The position numbers were made by a program, and so were the translations under genes. This document shows positions 17,682-30,300 of a stretch of 64,000 nucleotides of DNA, piece by piece (position 1 is the first letter of the stretch; every line of letters starts with the position of its first letter). Source of the stretch: Streptococcus gwangjuense (GTDB lineage: Bacteria > Bacillota > Bacilli > Lactobacillales > Streptococcaceae); NCBI RefSeq assembly GCF_003627155.1, contig NZ_CP032621.1, positions 1 to 64,000 of the forward strand, written 5' to 3'. The notes below the pieces were generated by a model. The model was not told the origin of the DNA. It searched no databases and saw nothing but the letters and a program-made list of their open reading frames with translations.

Positions 17682-17778
17682 CATAAGTTAAGAAGACCTT
17701 AACTTAAACTCCTAAAACTTTTTCATAATAATCTCCCTATAAAAAATAAAGTCGCCCAATCAGGCGGCTTATTTTTTT
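17682..17778 (+). ncRNA. CiaR-dependent small RNA (csRNA) upstream of uppS
   Basis: AAGTTAAG (17685-17692) pairs with CTTAACTT (17698-17705). The loop AAGAC lacks the ACCTCCT of the tandem copies, but ACTCCT and AATCTCCC follow in the single-stranded part. The terminator is AAGTCGCC-CAATCA-GGCGGCTT followed by ATTTTTTT. The place ahead of uppS agrees with one of the pneumococcal ccn genes. Confidence 0.87.
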
Positions 17779-17879
17779 GAAAAATGGGCTTTATGCCTGA
17801 GAATAAATAGCTTAGTGATAGAAGAAAATGGGGAAATATGGTATAATGAAACGATAGATTTTTGAATAGGAATAAGATC

Positions 17880-18638
17880 ATGTTTGGATTTTTTAAGAAA
17901 GATAAGGCTGTAGAAGTAGAGGTTCCGACACAGGTTCCTGCTCATATCGGTATCATCATGGATGGGAATGGCCGTTGGGCTAAAAAACGTATGCAACCGC
18001 GAGTCTTCGGACACAAGGCGGGCATGGAAGCATTGCAAACTGTGACCAAGGCAGCCAACAAACTGGGAGTTAAGGTTATTACAGTTTATGCTTTTTCTAC
18101 GGAAAACTGGACCCGCCCTGATCAGGAAGTCAAGTTTATCATGAACCTTCCGGTAGAGTTTTATGACAATTATGTCCCGGAATTGCACGCAAATAATGTT
18201 AAGATTCAAATGATTGGGGAGACAGACCGCCTGCCTAAGCAAACCTTTGAAGCTTTAACCAAGGCTGAGGAATTGACTAAGAACAACACAGGATTGATTC
18301 TTAACTTTGCCCTCAACTATGGTGGACGTGCTGAGATTACACAGGCGCTTAAGTTGATTTCCCAGGATGTTTTAGATGCCAAAATCAATCCAGGTGACAT
18401 CACAGAGGAATTGATTGGCAACTATCTCTTCACCCAGCATTTGCCTAAGGATGTACGAGATCCAGACTTGATTATCCGTACCAGTGGAGAATTGCGTTTG
18501 AGCAATTTCCTTCCATGGCAGGGAGCCTATAGTGAGCTCTATTTTACGGATACCTTATGGCCTGATTTTGACGAGGCAGCTTTGCAGGAAGCTATTCTTG
18601 CCTACAATCGTCGTCATCGCCGATTTGGAGGAGTTTAG
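17880..18638 (+). CDS. uppS: undecaprenyl diphosphate synthase
   Basis: This cis-prenyltransferase condenses isopentenyl units onto farnesyl diphosphate to make the C55 lipid carrier for peptidoglycan and wall polymers. The 252 residues contain the catalytic MDGNGRWAKKR (D28), the TVYAFSTENW motif and the C-terminal RTSGELRLSNFLPWQGAYSELYF. ATG 17880 follows AGGAATAAG. The TTG at 17862 was rejected. An extended -10, TGGTATAAT, is at 17839-17847. cdsA follows after 8 bases, forming the envelope operon uppS-cdsA-rseP-proS. Confidence 0.97.
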   Translation: MFGFFKKDKAVEVEVPTQVPAHIGIIMDGNGRWAKKRMQPRVFGHKAGMEALQTVTKAANKLGVKVITVYAFSTENWTRPDQEVKFIMNLPVEFYDNYVPELHANNVKIQMIGETDRLPKQTFEALTKAEELTKNNTGLILNFALNYGGRAEITQALKLISQDVLDAKINPGDITEELIGNYLFTQHLPKDVRDPDLIIRTSGELRLSNFLPWQGAYSELYFTDTLWPDFDEAALQEAILAYNRRHRRFGGV

Positions 18639-18646
18639 GAGGAAAT

Positions 18647-19450
18647 ATGACACAGGATTTACAGAAAAGAACCTTGTTTGCAGGGATTGCACTGGCTATT
18701 TTTCTACCGATTTTAATGATTGGGGGCCTCTTGCTTCAGATAGCAATTGGAATCATAGCCATGCTAGCTATGCATGAACTTTTGAAGATGAGAGGTCTAG
18801 AGACCATGACTATGGAGGGTCTCCTGACCCTCTTTGCAACCTTTGCTTTGACCATTCCCTTGGAGAATTACCTGACTTTTCTACCAGTTGATGGGAATGT
18901 GGTTGCTTATAGTGTTTTGATTTCAATCATGTTAGGAACGACTGTTTTTAGCAAGTCTTATACGATTGAGGATGCTGTTTTCCCTCTTGCTATGAGTTTC
19001 TATGTAGGCTTTGGATTTAATGCTTTACTAGATGCTCGCGTTGCAGGTTTAGATAAGGCTCTATTGGCCTTGTGTATTGTCTGGGCTACCGACAGTGGTG
19101 CCTATCTTGCTGGGATGAACTTTGGGAAACGAAAATTAGCTCCGACAGTTTCTCCAAATAAAACCTTTGAGGGTGCCTTGGGTGGTATTTTAGGTGCTAT
19201 TTTAGTAACCATCATCTTTATGATGTTTGACAGTACAGTTGCTCTTCCGTATGGAATTTACAAGATGTCAGTCTTTGCTATTTTCTTTAGCATTGCTGGA
19301 CAATTTGGTGATTTACTAGAAAGTTCGATCAAGCGTCACTTTGGTGTCAAGGATTCTGGGAAATTTATTCCTGGACATGGTGGTGTTTTGGATCGTTTCG
19401 ATAGTATGTTGCTTGTATTTCCAATTATGCACTTGTTTGGACTCTTTTAA
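18647..19450 (+). CDS. cdsA: phosphatidate cytidylyltransferase
   Basis: CdsA converts phosphatidic acid and CTP to CDP-diacylglycerol, the branch point of phospholipid synthesis. The 267-residue membrane protein has about seven hydrophobic segments and the family signature [27 protein letters not shown]-type motif near the C-terminus, here beginning [22 protein letters not shown] precedes the ATG. rseP follows after 21 bases. Confidence 0.96.
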   Translation: [267 protein letters not shown]

Positions 19451-19471
19451 TCAAAAGACGGAGGAAATACT

Positions 19472-20731
19472 ATGCTCGGAATTTTAACCTTTATTCTGGT
19501 TTTTGGGATTATTGTAGTGGTGCACGAGTTCGGACATTTCTACTTTGCCAAGAAATCAGGGATTCTAGTGCGTGAATTTGCCATCGGTATGGGACCCAAG
19601 ATCTTTGCTCATATTGGCAAGGATGGAACGGCCTATACCATTCGAATCTTGCCTCTGGGAGGCTACGTTCGCATGGCCGGTTGGGGTGATGATACAACTG
19701 AAATCAAGACAGGAACTCCTGTCAGTTTGACGCTTACTGATGATGGTAAGGTTAAACGCATCAATCTCTCAGGTAAAAAATTGGATCAAACAGCTCTTCC
19801 TATGCAGGTGACCCAGTTTGATTTTGAAGACAAGCTCTTTATCAGGGGCTTGGTTCTGGAGGAAGAAAAAACATTTGCAGTGGATCACGATGCAACGGTT
19901 GTGGAAGCAGATGGAACTGAGGTTCGGATTGCTCCTTTAGATGTTCAATATCAAAATGCGACTATCTGGGGGAAACTCATTACTAATTTTGCAGGCCCTA
20001 TGAACAACTTTATCTTAGGGGTTGTTGTTTTCTGGATTTTAATCTTCATGCAGGGTGGTGTCAGAGATGTCGATACCAACCAGTTCCATATTATGCCCCA
20101 AGGGGCCTTGGCTAAGGTGGGAGTACCAGAAACGGCACAAATTACCAAAATTGGCTCACATGAGGTTAGCAACTGGGAAAGTTTGATTCAGGCTGTGGAA
20201 TCAGAAACCAAAGATAAGACAGCCCCGACCTTGGATGTGACTATTTCTGAAAAGGGTAGTGACAAACAAGTTACAGTTACACCCGAAGAAAGTCAAGGCC
20301 ATTACCTTCTAGGTGTTCAACCGGGGATTAAGTCAGATTTTCTATCCATGTTTGTAGGTGGTTTTACAACTGCTGCTGACTCAGCCCTCCGAATTCTCTC
20401 AGAACTGAAAAATCTGATTTTCCAACCGGATTTGAACAAGCTAGGTGGACCTGTTGCCATCTTTAAGGCAAGTAGTGATGCTGCTAAAAATGGAATTGAG
20501 AATGTCTTGTACTTCTTGGCAATAATTTCCATCAATATTGGGATTTTTAATCTTATTCCGATTCCAGCCCTGGATGGTGGTAAGATTGTGCTCAATATCC
20601 TAGAAGCCATCCGCCGCAAACCATTGAAACAAGAAATTGAAACCTATGTCACCTTGGCCGGAGTGGTCATCATGGTTGTCTTGATGATTGCTGTGACCTG
20701 GAATGACATCATGCGACTCTTTTTTAGATAA
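19472..20731 (+). CDS. rseP: site-2 intramembrane zinc protease RseP/Eep
   Basis: A 419-residue intramembrane metalloprotease. The zinc motif HEFGH (from His 18) is in the first membrane helix, a PDZ domain lies at about residues 180-290, and the third ligand is in IPALDGGK near residue 365. In streptococci and enterococci the homologue is called Eep and cuts signal-peptide remnants and peptide-pheromone precursors. ATACGGAGG precedes the ATG. The gene lies between cdsA and proS, as in most Gram-positive bacteria. Confidence 0.95.
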   Translation: MLGILTFILVFGIIVVVHEFGHFYFAKKSGILVREFAIGMGPKIFAHIGKDGTAYTIRILPLGGYVRMAGWGDDTTEIKTGTPVSLTLTDDGKVKRINLSGKKLDQTALPMQVTQFDFEDKLFIRGLVLEEEKTFAVDHDATVVEADGTEVRIAPLDVQYQNATIWGKLITNFAGPMNNFILGVVVFWILIFMQGGVRDVDTNQFHIMPQGALAKVGVPETAQITKIGSHEVSNWESLIQAVESETKDKTAPTLDVTISEKGSDKQVTVTPEESQGHYLLGVQPGIKSDFLSMFVGGFTTAADSALRILSELKNLIFQPDLNKLGGPVAIFKASSDAAKNGIENVLYFLAIISINIGIFNLIPIPALDGGKIVLNILEAIRRKPLKQEIETYVTLAGVVIMVVLMIAVTWNDIMRLFFR

Positions 20732-22597
<1,866 letters not shown>

Positions 22598-22611
22598 AAA
22601 CTATAATCAGA

Positions 22612-22656
22612 AGAAAAACAAGGAAAAAATGTAACTAGTTTTTACCTTGTTTTTTC
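22612..22656 (+). terminator. terminator after proS
   Basis: AGAAAAACAAGG-A-AAAAA pairs with TTTTT-A-CCTTGTTTTTTCT. It is nearly symmetrical and should work in both directions. Confidence 0.85.
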
Positions 22657-22695
22657 TGTATAATGGGAAAAATGAGTAGATAAAGAGGTAAATGT

Positions 22696-24075
22696 ATGCT
22701 AAGATTTCCAAAGGATTTTGTCTGGGGATCCTCTACTTCTGGACCACAAACAGAAGGACGTGTAGCTGGTGACGGTAAGGGAGATAATCTCTGGGATTAT
22801 TGGTACCAAGTGGAGCCAAATCGTTACTATAATGGGATTGGTCCAGATAAAACATCAACCTTTTATGAAAACTGGGAAAAGGATATTGAGCTACTGTTAG
22901 AAACTGGTCACACGGCCTTTCGGACTTCTATTCAGTGGTCACGGATTTTTCCACAAGGGCGTGGGGAAGTCAATTCTCAAGGTGTGGATTTCTATCGTAA
23001 GGTTTTTGAGGCTATTAAGGCTAAAGGGATTCGTCTTTTAGTCAATCTTTATCATTTTGATTTACCTTTTGCCCTTCAAGAGGATGGTGATGGTTGGGAA
23101 AATAAGGCGACTGTCTCAGCCTATGAAGACTATGCTCGTTTTTGTTTTGAGACTTATGGAAATTTAGTGGATCAATGGATTACCTTTAACGAGCCCATCG
23201 TTCCAGTAGAATTTGGCTATTTTTACGATGCCCATTATCCACACAAGGTGGATGCAGAGGCAGCCGTTAAAGTAGCTTATCATACACAATTGGCCAGCAG
23301 TCGGGCGGTCAAGGCCTGCCATGAACTCTTGCCTGATTCCAAGATTGGGATTGTCCTCAACTTGACACCGGCTTATCCACGTAGCCAGCATCCTGCTGAT
23401 GTCAAGGCTGCTCGGATTGCAGATCTCTTTCAGGCCCAATCTTTCTTAGATCCATCTGTCTTGGGGACTTATCCACAGGAGTTGGTAGAAATCTTACATG
23501 AATACGGTCTCTTGCCTGATGCTACAGAGAAGGAGTTGAAGCTCATTCGTGACAATACAGTGGACTTCCTTGGTGTCAACTACTATCAACCTTTGCGTGT
23601 TATGGCGCCTCGATTTGCTAAGCATCCAGAGAGTCCACTCTTACCAGAACATTTTTACGAGCCTTATGTGATGCCTGGACGTAAAATCAATCCTCATCGT
23701 GGCTGGGAGATTTATGAACAAGGGATTTATGACATTGCTCAAAATATCAAGGAAAATTATGGTAATATCGAATGGATGTTGACAGAGAATGGTATGGGTG
23801 TTGAAGGGGAAGAAAAATTCCGTGAGAATGGAATGATTCAAGATGATTACCGTATTGACTTTGTAAAAGGTCATCTTCATGAACTTCACCGTGCTATTGA
23901 AGATGGAGCCAACTGTAAAGGATACTTAATCTGGACCTTTATTGATTGCTGGTCATGGCTCAACAGCTATAAAAATCGCTATGGTTTGGTTGAATTAGAC
24001 TTGGAAACGCAAGAACGTCATCTGAAGAAATCAGGGCACTGGTTCAAGGAGCTAAGCGATAATAATGGATTTTAA
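22696..24075 (+). CDS. glycoside hydrolase family 1, probable 6-phospho-beta-glycosidase
   Basis: A 459-residue cytosolic GH1 enzyme. The acid/base glutamate is in TFNEP (about E165) and the nucleophile in TENGMG (about E363). FVWGSSTSGPQTEG at the N-terminus is the family start. GH1 enzymes of streptococci usually cleave phosphorylated beta-glucosides brought in by a PTS, but no PTS genes are next to it, so the substrate is open. GAGGTAAATGT precedes the ATG. TATAAT is at 22659-22664. It is a single-gene unit, as it is in pneumococcus between proS and glmS. Confidence 0.9.
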   Translation: MLRFPKDFVWGSSTSGPQTEGRVAGDGKGDNLWDYWYQVEPNRYYNGIGPDKTSTFYENWEKDIELLLETGHTAFRTSIQWSRIFPQGRGEVNSQGVDFYRKVFEAIKAKGIRLLVNLYHFDLPFALQEDGDGWENKATVSAYEDYARFCFETYGNLVDQWITFNEPIVPVEFGYFYDAHYPHKVDAEAAVKVAYHTQLASSRAVKACHELLPDSKIGIVLNLTPAYPRSQHPADVKAARIADLFQAQSFLDPSVLGTYPQELVEILHEYGLLPDATEKELKLIRDNTVDFLGVNYYQPLRVMAPRFAKHPESPLLPEHFYEPYVMPGRKINPHRGWEIYEQGIYDIAQNIKENYGNIEWMLTENGMGVEGEEKFRENGMIQDDYRIDFVKGHLHELHRAIEDGANCKGYLIWTFIDCWSWLNSYKNRYGLVELDLETQERHLKKSGHWFKELSDNNGF

Positions 24076-24080
24076 AAAGG

Positions 24081-24116
24081 ACTCTGACTGATTGTACTAA
24101 TTGGTCAGAGTTTTTT
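24081..24116 (+). terminator. terminator after the GH1 gene
   Basis: ACTCTGAC (24081-24088) and GTCAGAGT (24104-24111) with a T run. Confidence 0.85.
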
Positions 24117-24130
24117 GCTTACAGGAGCTT

Positions 24131-24230
24131 AATTTGAACTATACCAATTTTAACTCTTGACAAGTGAGAGAAACAAGTATATACTGTTTTTGCTGATTCT
24201 ATAAAAGAGGAATTAGACTATACCAATTTT
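24131..24230 (+). promoter_or_regulatory. glmS promoter with two NagR-type operators
   Basis: A consensus promoter, TTGACA (24157-24162), 17 bases, TATACT (24180-24185), is bracketed by two copies of an imperfect dyad containing ACTATACCAATTTT, at 24131-24151 (just upstream of the -35) and 24210-24230 (in the leader). The sequence resembles the dre sites bound by NagR, the GntR-family amino-sugar regulator that controls glmS and nagAB in S. mutans. Two sites could support looping or a roadblock (inference). Confidence 0.7.
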
Positions 24231-24266
24231 AAGGAGAAAGCACAGCTGGTCTGTGTCGTATATACT

Positions 24267-26075
24267 ATGTGTGGAATTGTTGGTGTTGTTGGAAACACAA
24301 ATGCAACTGATATTTTGATTCAAGGGCTTGAAAAGCTCGAATACCGTGGCTATGATTCTGCGGGAATTTTTGTCCTAGGTGGTGCTGAAAATCACCTAGT
24401 CAAGGCTGTAGGTCGTATCGCAGAATTGTCTGCTAAAACAGCTGGTGTTGGGGGAACAACTGGTATTGGACATACTCGTTGGGCGACTCACGGGAAACCA
24501 ACGGAAGACAATGCTCACCCACACCGTTCTGAGACAGAACGTTTTGTTTTGGTGCACAATGGGGTGATTGAGAACTACCTTGAAATCAAGGAAGAATACC
24601 TTGCAGGTCACCACTTCAAAGGGCAAACAGATACGGAAATCGCCGTTCACTTAATTGGAAAATTTGCAGAAGAAGATGGCTTGTCAGTTCTTGAAGCCTT
24701 CAAAAAAGCTCTTCACATCATCCGTGGTTCTTATGCCTTTGCCTTGGTTGACTCACAAGATCCTGAAGTCATCTACGTGGCTAAAAATAAATCACCACTT
24801 TTGATTGGTCTTGGAGAAGGCTATAACATGGTCTGCTCAGACGCCATGGCTATGATTCGTGAGACCAACCAATACATGGAAATTCATGACCAAGAGCTGG
24901 TAATCGTCAAGGCTGATAGTGTGGAAGTTCAAGACTATGATGGTAATAGTCGTGAGCGTGCTAGCTACACTGCTGAGCTTGATTTGTCAGATATCGGTAA
25001 GGGAACTTATCCTTACTACATGCTCAAGGAAATTGACGAGCAACCAACTGTTATGCGTAAACTCATCCAAGCCTACACAGATGAGGTTGGTCAAGTAGTA
25101 GTAGACCCAGCTATCATCCAGGCTGTTCAAGACGCAGACCGTATCTACATCCTTGCAGCTGGAACATCTTACCACGCAGGATTTGCTTCTAAGAAGATGC
25201 TGGAAGAATTGACTGATACACCAGTTGAACTTGGAATCTCATCTGAGTGGGGCTACGGTATGCCACTGCTCAGCAAGAAACCACTCTTCATCTTTATCAG
25301 CCAATCTGGTGAAACAGCTGATAGCCGTCAGGTTTTGGTCAAGGCTAATGAAATGGGAATCCCAAGCTTGACAGTGACAAATGTCCCAGGTTCAACACTT
25401 TCACGTGAAGCCAACCATACCATGCTCCTTCATGCGGGTCCTGAAATTGCCGTAGCCTCAACCAAGGCTTATACAGCGCAAATCGCAGCCCTTGCCTTCC
25501 TTGCAAAAGCAGTCGGAGAAGCAAATGGCAATGCCAAAGCGCAAGACTTTGACTTGGTTCATGAATTGTCAATTGTAGCTCAGTCTATCGAATCAACTCT
25601 TTCAGAGAAAGAAACCATTGAAGCCAAGGTTCGTGAGCTTCTTGAAACAACTCGCAACGCCTTTTACATCGGGCGTGGTCAAGATTACTATGTAGCTATG
25701 GAAGCAAGTCTCAAACTCAAAGAGATTTCTTACATCCAGTGTGAAGGTTTTGCAGCAGGAGAACTTAAGCACGGAACCATTGCCTTAATTGAAGAAGGAA
25801 CACCTGTCTTGGCCCTTTTGTCAGATCCAGTCCTTGCCAACCATACTCGTGGAAATATCCAAGAGGTCGCAGCCCGTGGTGCCAAAGTCCTCACTATCGC
25901 AGAAGAAAATGTTGCCAAAGATACAGACGACATCGTTCTTACGACCGTCCACCCTTACCTCTCACCAATTTCAATGGTCGTACCAACACAATTGGTCGCT
26001 TACTTTGCAACCCTACACCGTGGTCTTGATGTGGATAAACCACGTAACCTTGCTAAATCAGTAACGGTAGAATAA
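24267..26075 (+). CDS. glmS: glutamine-fructose-6-phosphate aminotransferase
   Basis: GlmS makes glucosamine-6-phosphate, the first step to UDP-GlcNAc and the cell wall. The 602 residues begin MCGIVGVVG, where Cys2 is the glutaminase nucleophile, and carry two SIS domains ([27 protein letters not shown]), ending [15 protein letters not shown]. The start is fixed by Cys2. The nearest good Shine-Dalgarno (AAGGAG, 24231-24236) is 30 bases upstream, with a CACAG/CTGTG hairpin (24241-24255) between it and the ATG, which is unusual. There is no glmS ribozyme. Confidence 0.97.
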   Translation: MCGIVGVVGNTNATDILIQGLEKLEYRGYDSAGIFVLGGAENHLVKAVGRIAELSAKTAGVGGTTGIGHTRWATHGKPTEDNAHPHRSETERFVLVHNGVIENYLEIKEEYLAGHHFKGQTDTEIAVHLIGKFAEEDGLSVLEAFKKALHIIRGSYAFALVDSQDPEVIYVAKNKSPLLIGLGEGYNMVCSDAMAMIRETNQYMEIHDQELVIVKADSVEVQDYDGNSRERASYTAELDLSDIGKGTYPYYMLKEIDEQPTVMRKLIQAYTDEVGQVVVDPAIIQAVQDADRIYILAAGTSYHAGFASKKMLEELTDTPVELGISSEWGYGMPLLSKKPLFIFISQSGETADSRQVLVKANEMGIPSLTVTNVPGSTLSREANHTMLLHAGPEIAVASTKAYTAQIAALAFLAKAVGEANGNAKAQDFDLVHELSIVAQSIESTLSEKETIEAKVRELLETTRNAFYIGRGQDYYVAMEASLKLKEISYIQCEGFAAGELKHGTIALIEEGTPVLALLSDPVLANHTRGNIQEVAARGAKVLTIAEENVAKDTDDIVLTTVHPYLSPISMVVPTQLVAYFATLHRGLDVDKPRNLAKSVTVE

Positions 26076-26079
26076 GTTA

Positions 26080-26105
26080 AAAAAGTCTAGTTATCTAGGC
26101 TTTTT
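26080..26105 (+). terminator. terminator after glmS
   Basis: AAAAAGTCTAG, loop TTAT, CTAGGCTTTTT. Confidence 0.85.
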
Positions 26106-26193
26106 CTTGTGAGCAAATTGGTTGTTTGTACTCAATATTCGTGTTAGAATAATTTTTCAAATTGAAGAACAGAAATAGACAGGGAGAATTACT

Positions 26194-27243
26194 ATGGTAG
26201 AATTGGGAATTTCGACATTTGGGGAAACAACGGAGCTTGAAGGAACTGGGCAGACTTACAGTCATGCTGAACGCATTCGTCAGTTGGTGGCAGAGATTGA
26301 ACTGGCTGACAAGGTTGGTTTGGATGTGTATGGGATTGGCGAGCACCATCGAGAGGATTTTGCAGTATCAGCTCCAGAGATTGTCCTGGCAGCTGGGGCA
26401 GTCAATACCAAGAAAATCCGTTTGACCAGTGCAGTCAGCATTCTCTCGAGCATGGATTCGATTCGCTTGTTCCAACAGTATGCCACTATCGATGCTTTGT
26501 CAAATGGACGTGCGGAGATTATGGCCGGAAGGGGTTCTTTCACGGAATCTTTCTCCTTGTTTGGCTATGATTTGAAAGACTACGAAGCCCTCTTTGATGA
26601 GAAATTAGACTTGCTTCAGTTAGTCAATGAAAAGACAAAGCTAGACTGGAAAGGTCGATTGACCCAAACGATTGCTGGTAAAGAAGTTTATCCTCGTCCA
26701 GTTCAGGACAAATTACCCTTGTGGATAGCGACAGGTGGTCATGTCGAATCAACAGTGAAGATTGCTCAGGCAGGCTTACCGATTGTCTATGCCATTATTG
26801 GTGGGAACCCTCGTTATTTTAAAAAGTTGATTCAGGCTTATCGTGAGATTGGGAGCGAAGCGGGCCATGCTAGTCATGAACTAAAGGTTGGGGCTCATTC
26901 TTGGGGTTGGATTGCTGAAGATGGCGAGCAGGCTGTAAAAGATTATTTCCATCCGACCAAGCAAGTGGTGGATGCTATTTCCAAAGACCGTCCGCACTGG
27001 CAGGAATTGCGTTATGAGCAATATTTGGAGCAAGTTGGATCAAATGGTGCCATGTTTGTGGGCAATCCAGATCAAGTGGCAGAAAAATTGATTCGCATGA
27101 TTGAGGATTTAGGATTGGACCGCTTCATGCTCCATCTACCGCTTGGTTCTATGCCTCATGAACAAGTCCTGAGAGCTATTGAACTTTTCGGAACGCAAGT
27201 GGCTCCAAAAGTACGGGCTTATTTTGCCATGAAAGAGGCTTAA
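26194..27243 (+). CDS. luciferase-like (LLM class) flavin-dependent oxidoreductase
   Basis: A 349-residue TIM-barrel protein of the bacterial-luciferase-like monooxygenase superfamily. The N-terminus MVELGISTFGETTE, GIGEHHREDF, and the AEIMAGRGSFTESFSLFGYD segment are typical of the subgroup common in streptococci. Flavin use is expected but the substrate is unknown. CAGGGAGAATTACT precedes the ATG. A possible promoter is TTGTTT-17-TAGAAT in the gap after glmS. It runs convergent to the pullulanase gene. Confidence 0.9.
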   Translation: MVELGISTFGETTELEGTGQTYSHAERIRQLVAEIELADKVGLDVYGIGEHHREDFAVSAPEIVLAAGAVNTKKIRLTSAVSILSSMDSIRLFQQYATIDALSNGRAEIMAGRGSFTESFSLFGYDLKDYEALFDEKLDLLQLVNEKTKLDWKGRLTQTIAGKEVYPRPVQDKLPLWIATGGHVESTVKIAQAGLPIVYAIIGGNPRYFKKLIQAYREIGSEAGHASHELKVGAHSWGWIAEDGEQAVKDYFHPTKQVVDAISKDRPHWQELRYEQYLEQVGSNGAMFVGNPDQVAEKLIRMIEDLGLDRFMLHLPLGSMPHEQVLRAIELFGTQVAPKVRAYFAMKEA

Positions 27244-27294
27244 TAAAAAATCCTAATCAAGTTTATTATGACGACAAATATTGTATAAAAATCA

Positions 27295-27322
27295 ATCCCC
27301 CGAGCGTTATGGCTTGGGGGAT
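27295..27322. terminator. terminator between the convergent oxidoreductase and pullulanase genes
   Basis: ATCCCCCGAGC (27295-27305) and GCTTGGGGGAT (27312-27322) form a strong stem. The T-rich side (ATTGATTTTT on the minus strand) favours its use by the pullulanase transcript. Confidence 0.7.
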
Positions 27323-27342
27323 AGTTCTATAGGAGGGCTAGT

Positions 27343-30300
27343 TTAGTTCTCTTTTTTGTTTTTTAGCAAGAACCCGAGACCTAGAAGAGCAAGGAGACTA
27401 ATTCCTGCAAGCAGGAGTTTGTGATCATTTTTGGTTCCTGTATTTGGTAGTTCAGCTTGTGAATCAGCTGTAGCTTGGTTAGGTTTATTTTCTGCATCAG
27501 ATACTTTTGCATCTGGTTTTGCAGAATCAGGTTTAGTTTGTGGAGCTGGAGTTTGCTGTTCCGGTTTGACTACTCGGTTTGACATATTGTCTTGACTGTT
27601 ATTTTGACCGTGTTCTTGTTTTAAGCTAGAAAGATCAAATTCTGGTTTTTCTTCCACAGCTGGGGCAACGATAGCACCGCCTTGAGCGATTCGAAGAACA
27701 GTAGCTGTAAGGGCATTTAATTTCAAGCCTTTTTCGGTCCATTCAATTCCTTTCGGGTTGGCAATTCCTACTGGTCCTGCTTGGTTTTCATCTGCCAAAA
27801 CTTCAGCATTTCTGAGGTGGTCGAAGGCAGTTCTCAAATTAAATTCGCGAGCTTTTTCGTCCGCATTGACAAAGACTGCGTAGATATCACCGTTTGGAGC
27901 AGTGATTTGGTAACCGATCACTACATCCTCTTTCTCCACACCATTTTGACCTGGGACAGTGATGAGGCGGATACGGTCTTTGATATCTTGAAGACTCTTA
28001 AGTCGGAAGGCATCTGTAGATTGACGAAGGGCAATCAAACCTTTCATATAGTCACGACTCTTGACATTTTCAGGATATACTTTTCCATCTGTAGCCTTAG
28101 TCCAGTCAAACTTGTTAATAGCATCGCTCGAATCGTAAGAGTCATGGATGAAGTAAGGATAGTCAAATGGGTTACCGTCCTTATCACGCAATAAGTGAGA
28201 TTTGTTTGGTTGTTTGTCCTCTGCTACTGGAGTCTTGTAGGCTGGGTCACGGAATTGTTTAGTACGTCCGTATTCCTGACCAGAGTGGATAAATGGAGTT
28301 CCTTGAGCTGTCAAGACCATGAGATTTCCAAGTCGCAAACGACGATGGATTTCAGCATAGTTCTCAGCCTTGCTTGGGTCTTTTTTGATAGATTGGGCGA
28401 TGATGTCAAAGAGGGTCAAGTTATCATGGGCTGCGATGTACTGGATAACATCTCCGGGACTATCTGCTTCAAAGTTGGTTGGTTGAGCAATGAGATTTTT
28501 GAAGATAGTGTTGATATCACGCTTGCCGCCTGTGATAAAGGCAGGTTGACCTTCGTTTGGATAACCAGACTTGAGGTTGTTACGGATGTCGTCGGAAAAT
28601 ACTGCGACAGTATCGGTATGTTTCATCCAATCTTGGTCAGCAGCTTTAGTAGGCATATTTTCATCACCAGCATAGGTTCTCCAACCTTCACCCAGCATGA
28701 TTAGATTTGGATTGAGGGCGCGTGCAGCCTTGTAAGCTTCTTCGATAGAAGCGGCATCATGGTCTCCCATCATATCGAAACGGAATCCATCAACTTTGTA
28801 GGTATCAACTAGATACTTGATAGAATCAACTAGGAGGCGTTTGGTCATATAGTGAGTTGTCCCCAAACGTCCACCACCAAAGCTAGTTCGAGGTGTTCCA
28901 TCAGCATCCATAAAGTGATAGTAGTTTGGTTCCAAATCTTCAAAAATATCGACTTTGGCTGTATGGTTATAAACTACGTCCAGGATGGCTCCCATGCCAC
29001 GTTTGTGGATTTCGTTGATGAGATTTTTGAATTCTGCGATTCGTTTTTCTGGATTCTTAGGATTGCTTGAGTACATACCAGTCAAGGAGAAGTAGTTTTG
29101 AGGGTCATATCCCCAGTTGTAGTTGCTGTTGCTTGAAGCATAGTCAGATAAGCGTTCGTGGTTCTTCAACTCATTGACAAAGTAGTAAGACAAGACTGGA
29201 AGGAGCTGGATGTGGGTTACACCCAAGTTTTTGAGGTAGTCTAGTTTTTCGATAAAGGCTTCAAAGGTACCAAATGGCTTAGTCAAATCTTTTGCGATGG
29301 CAGGATCTGAAGTGAAGTCACGCACATGAGCTTCATAGATGACAGCATCTTCGCGCGATTTGAAGTTGCGAATCTTACCATAAGTCAAGTCTTGAGGTCC
29401 TAGTTTAGCTGGATCTACAAAGGCAGCTTTAGCCACTTTATGGGCATCGTCAATCTTGGCATCGTCACTATTCCAAGCAGCGAGGGATTTAGCGTAAGGA
29501 TCGAGTGCAAGAACAGTTTTACCTTGGCGCTCAATTTGGTAGTGGTAGTAGTAGCCAGTGTAATTGCTGATGCCGAGACCAGAGTTTTCATTCAGAGTTT
29601 GTTTCCAGGTTCCTTTTTCTCCTTTTTCAAGGGCGACAGTTCCAACTACTTTTTCAGGGTCTTTCTTGTCGTAGACAACAACAGAAACCTTATCAGCACT
29701 TGGTGACCATAGAGTTAAATCAACCTGTTTTCCTTCTTCTTTGAGGTCAGCTCCAAGTTTACCATCATAGCTGTAAGTCTCATCTTTAAGACGCCAGCTT
29801 GTTTTGGTAGTGAATTTGTCAGAGTTGTAGCTAACGGTATAAGGATGTTTTGTGTCAGAGAAATCTCCGCTGTAGGTCACTTTCTTACCAGCCTCATCGA
29901 TTGTAACGTCAGTGATAGTTACTTTGTTTCCTAGATGATTAGTGATGCTGGAGTGTTTGAGGATATCTTCTTTTTTAGCACCGACAAGTGTTGAAAAACT
30001 ACTCTCAATGCTAGAAGTGCCTACGTGTTGAGCTCCTGTCATGCGGATATCGTGCACATAGTAGGGGTTGGTGTAGATGGTTTCGTCATCATCTTTTAGG
30101 AAAATTTGGCTATGATTTTTCAAATCTGTGAACTTATAATCTTCTTTACGGATTTTCACATTGTCTCCTTGTTTGTTTCTGTCTAGTAATAAAAATCCAA
30201 GATCTTTTGCTGCATCTTTGAGTGGAATATCAATATAGCGCCCATATTTGCCTGTAGCCGTAAAGTCTGTTCCGTTAGGCCATTCACCACTACTTGGATT

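Noticed and set aside
24117..24266. glmS ribozyme
   Set aside because: The leader is too short and lacks the ribozyme core; regulation by protein operators explains the sequence better.
28195..28704. Long open frame on the plus strand opposite the pullulanase gene (also 30659-31090)
   Set aside because: Shadow of the well-supported minus-strand gene; no ribosome binding sites and no recognisable domain.
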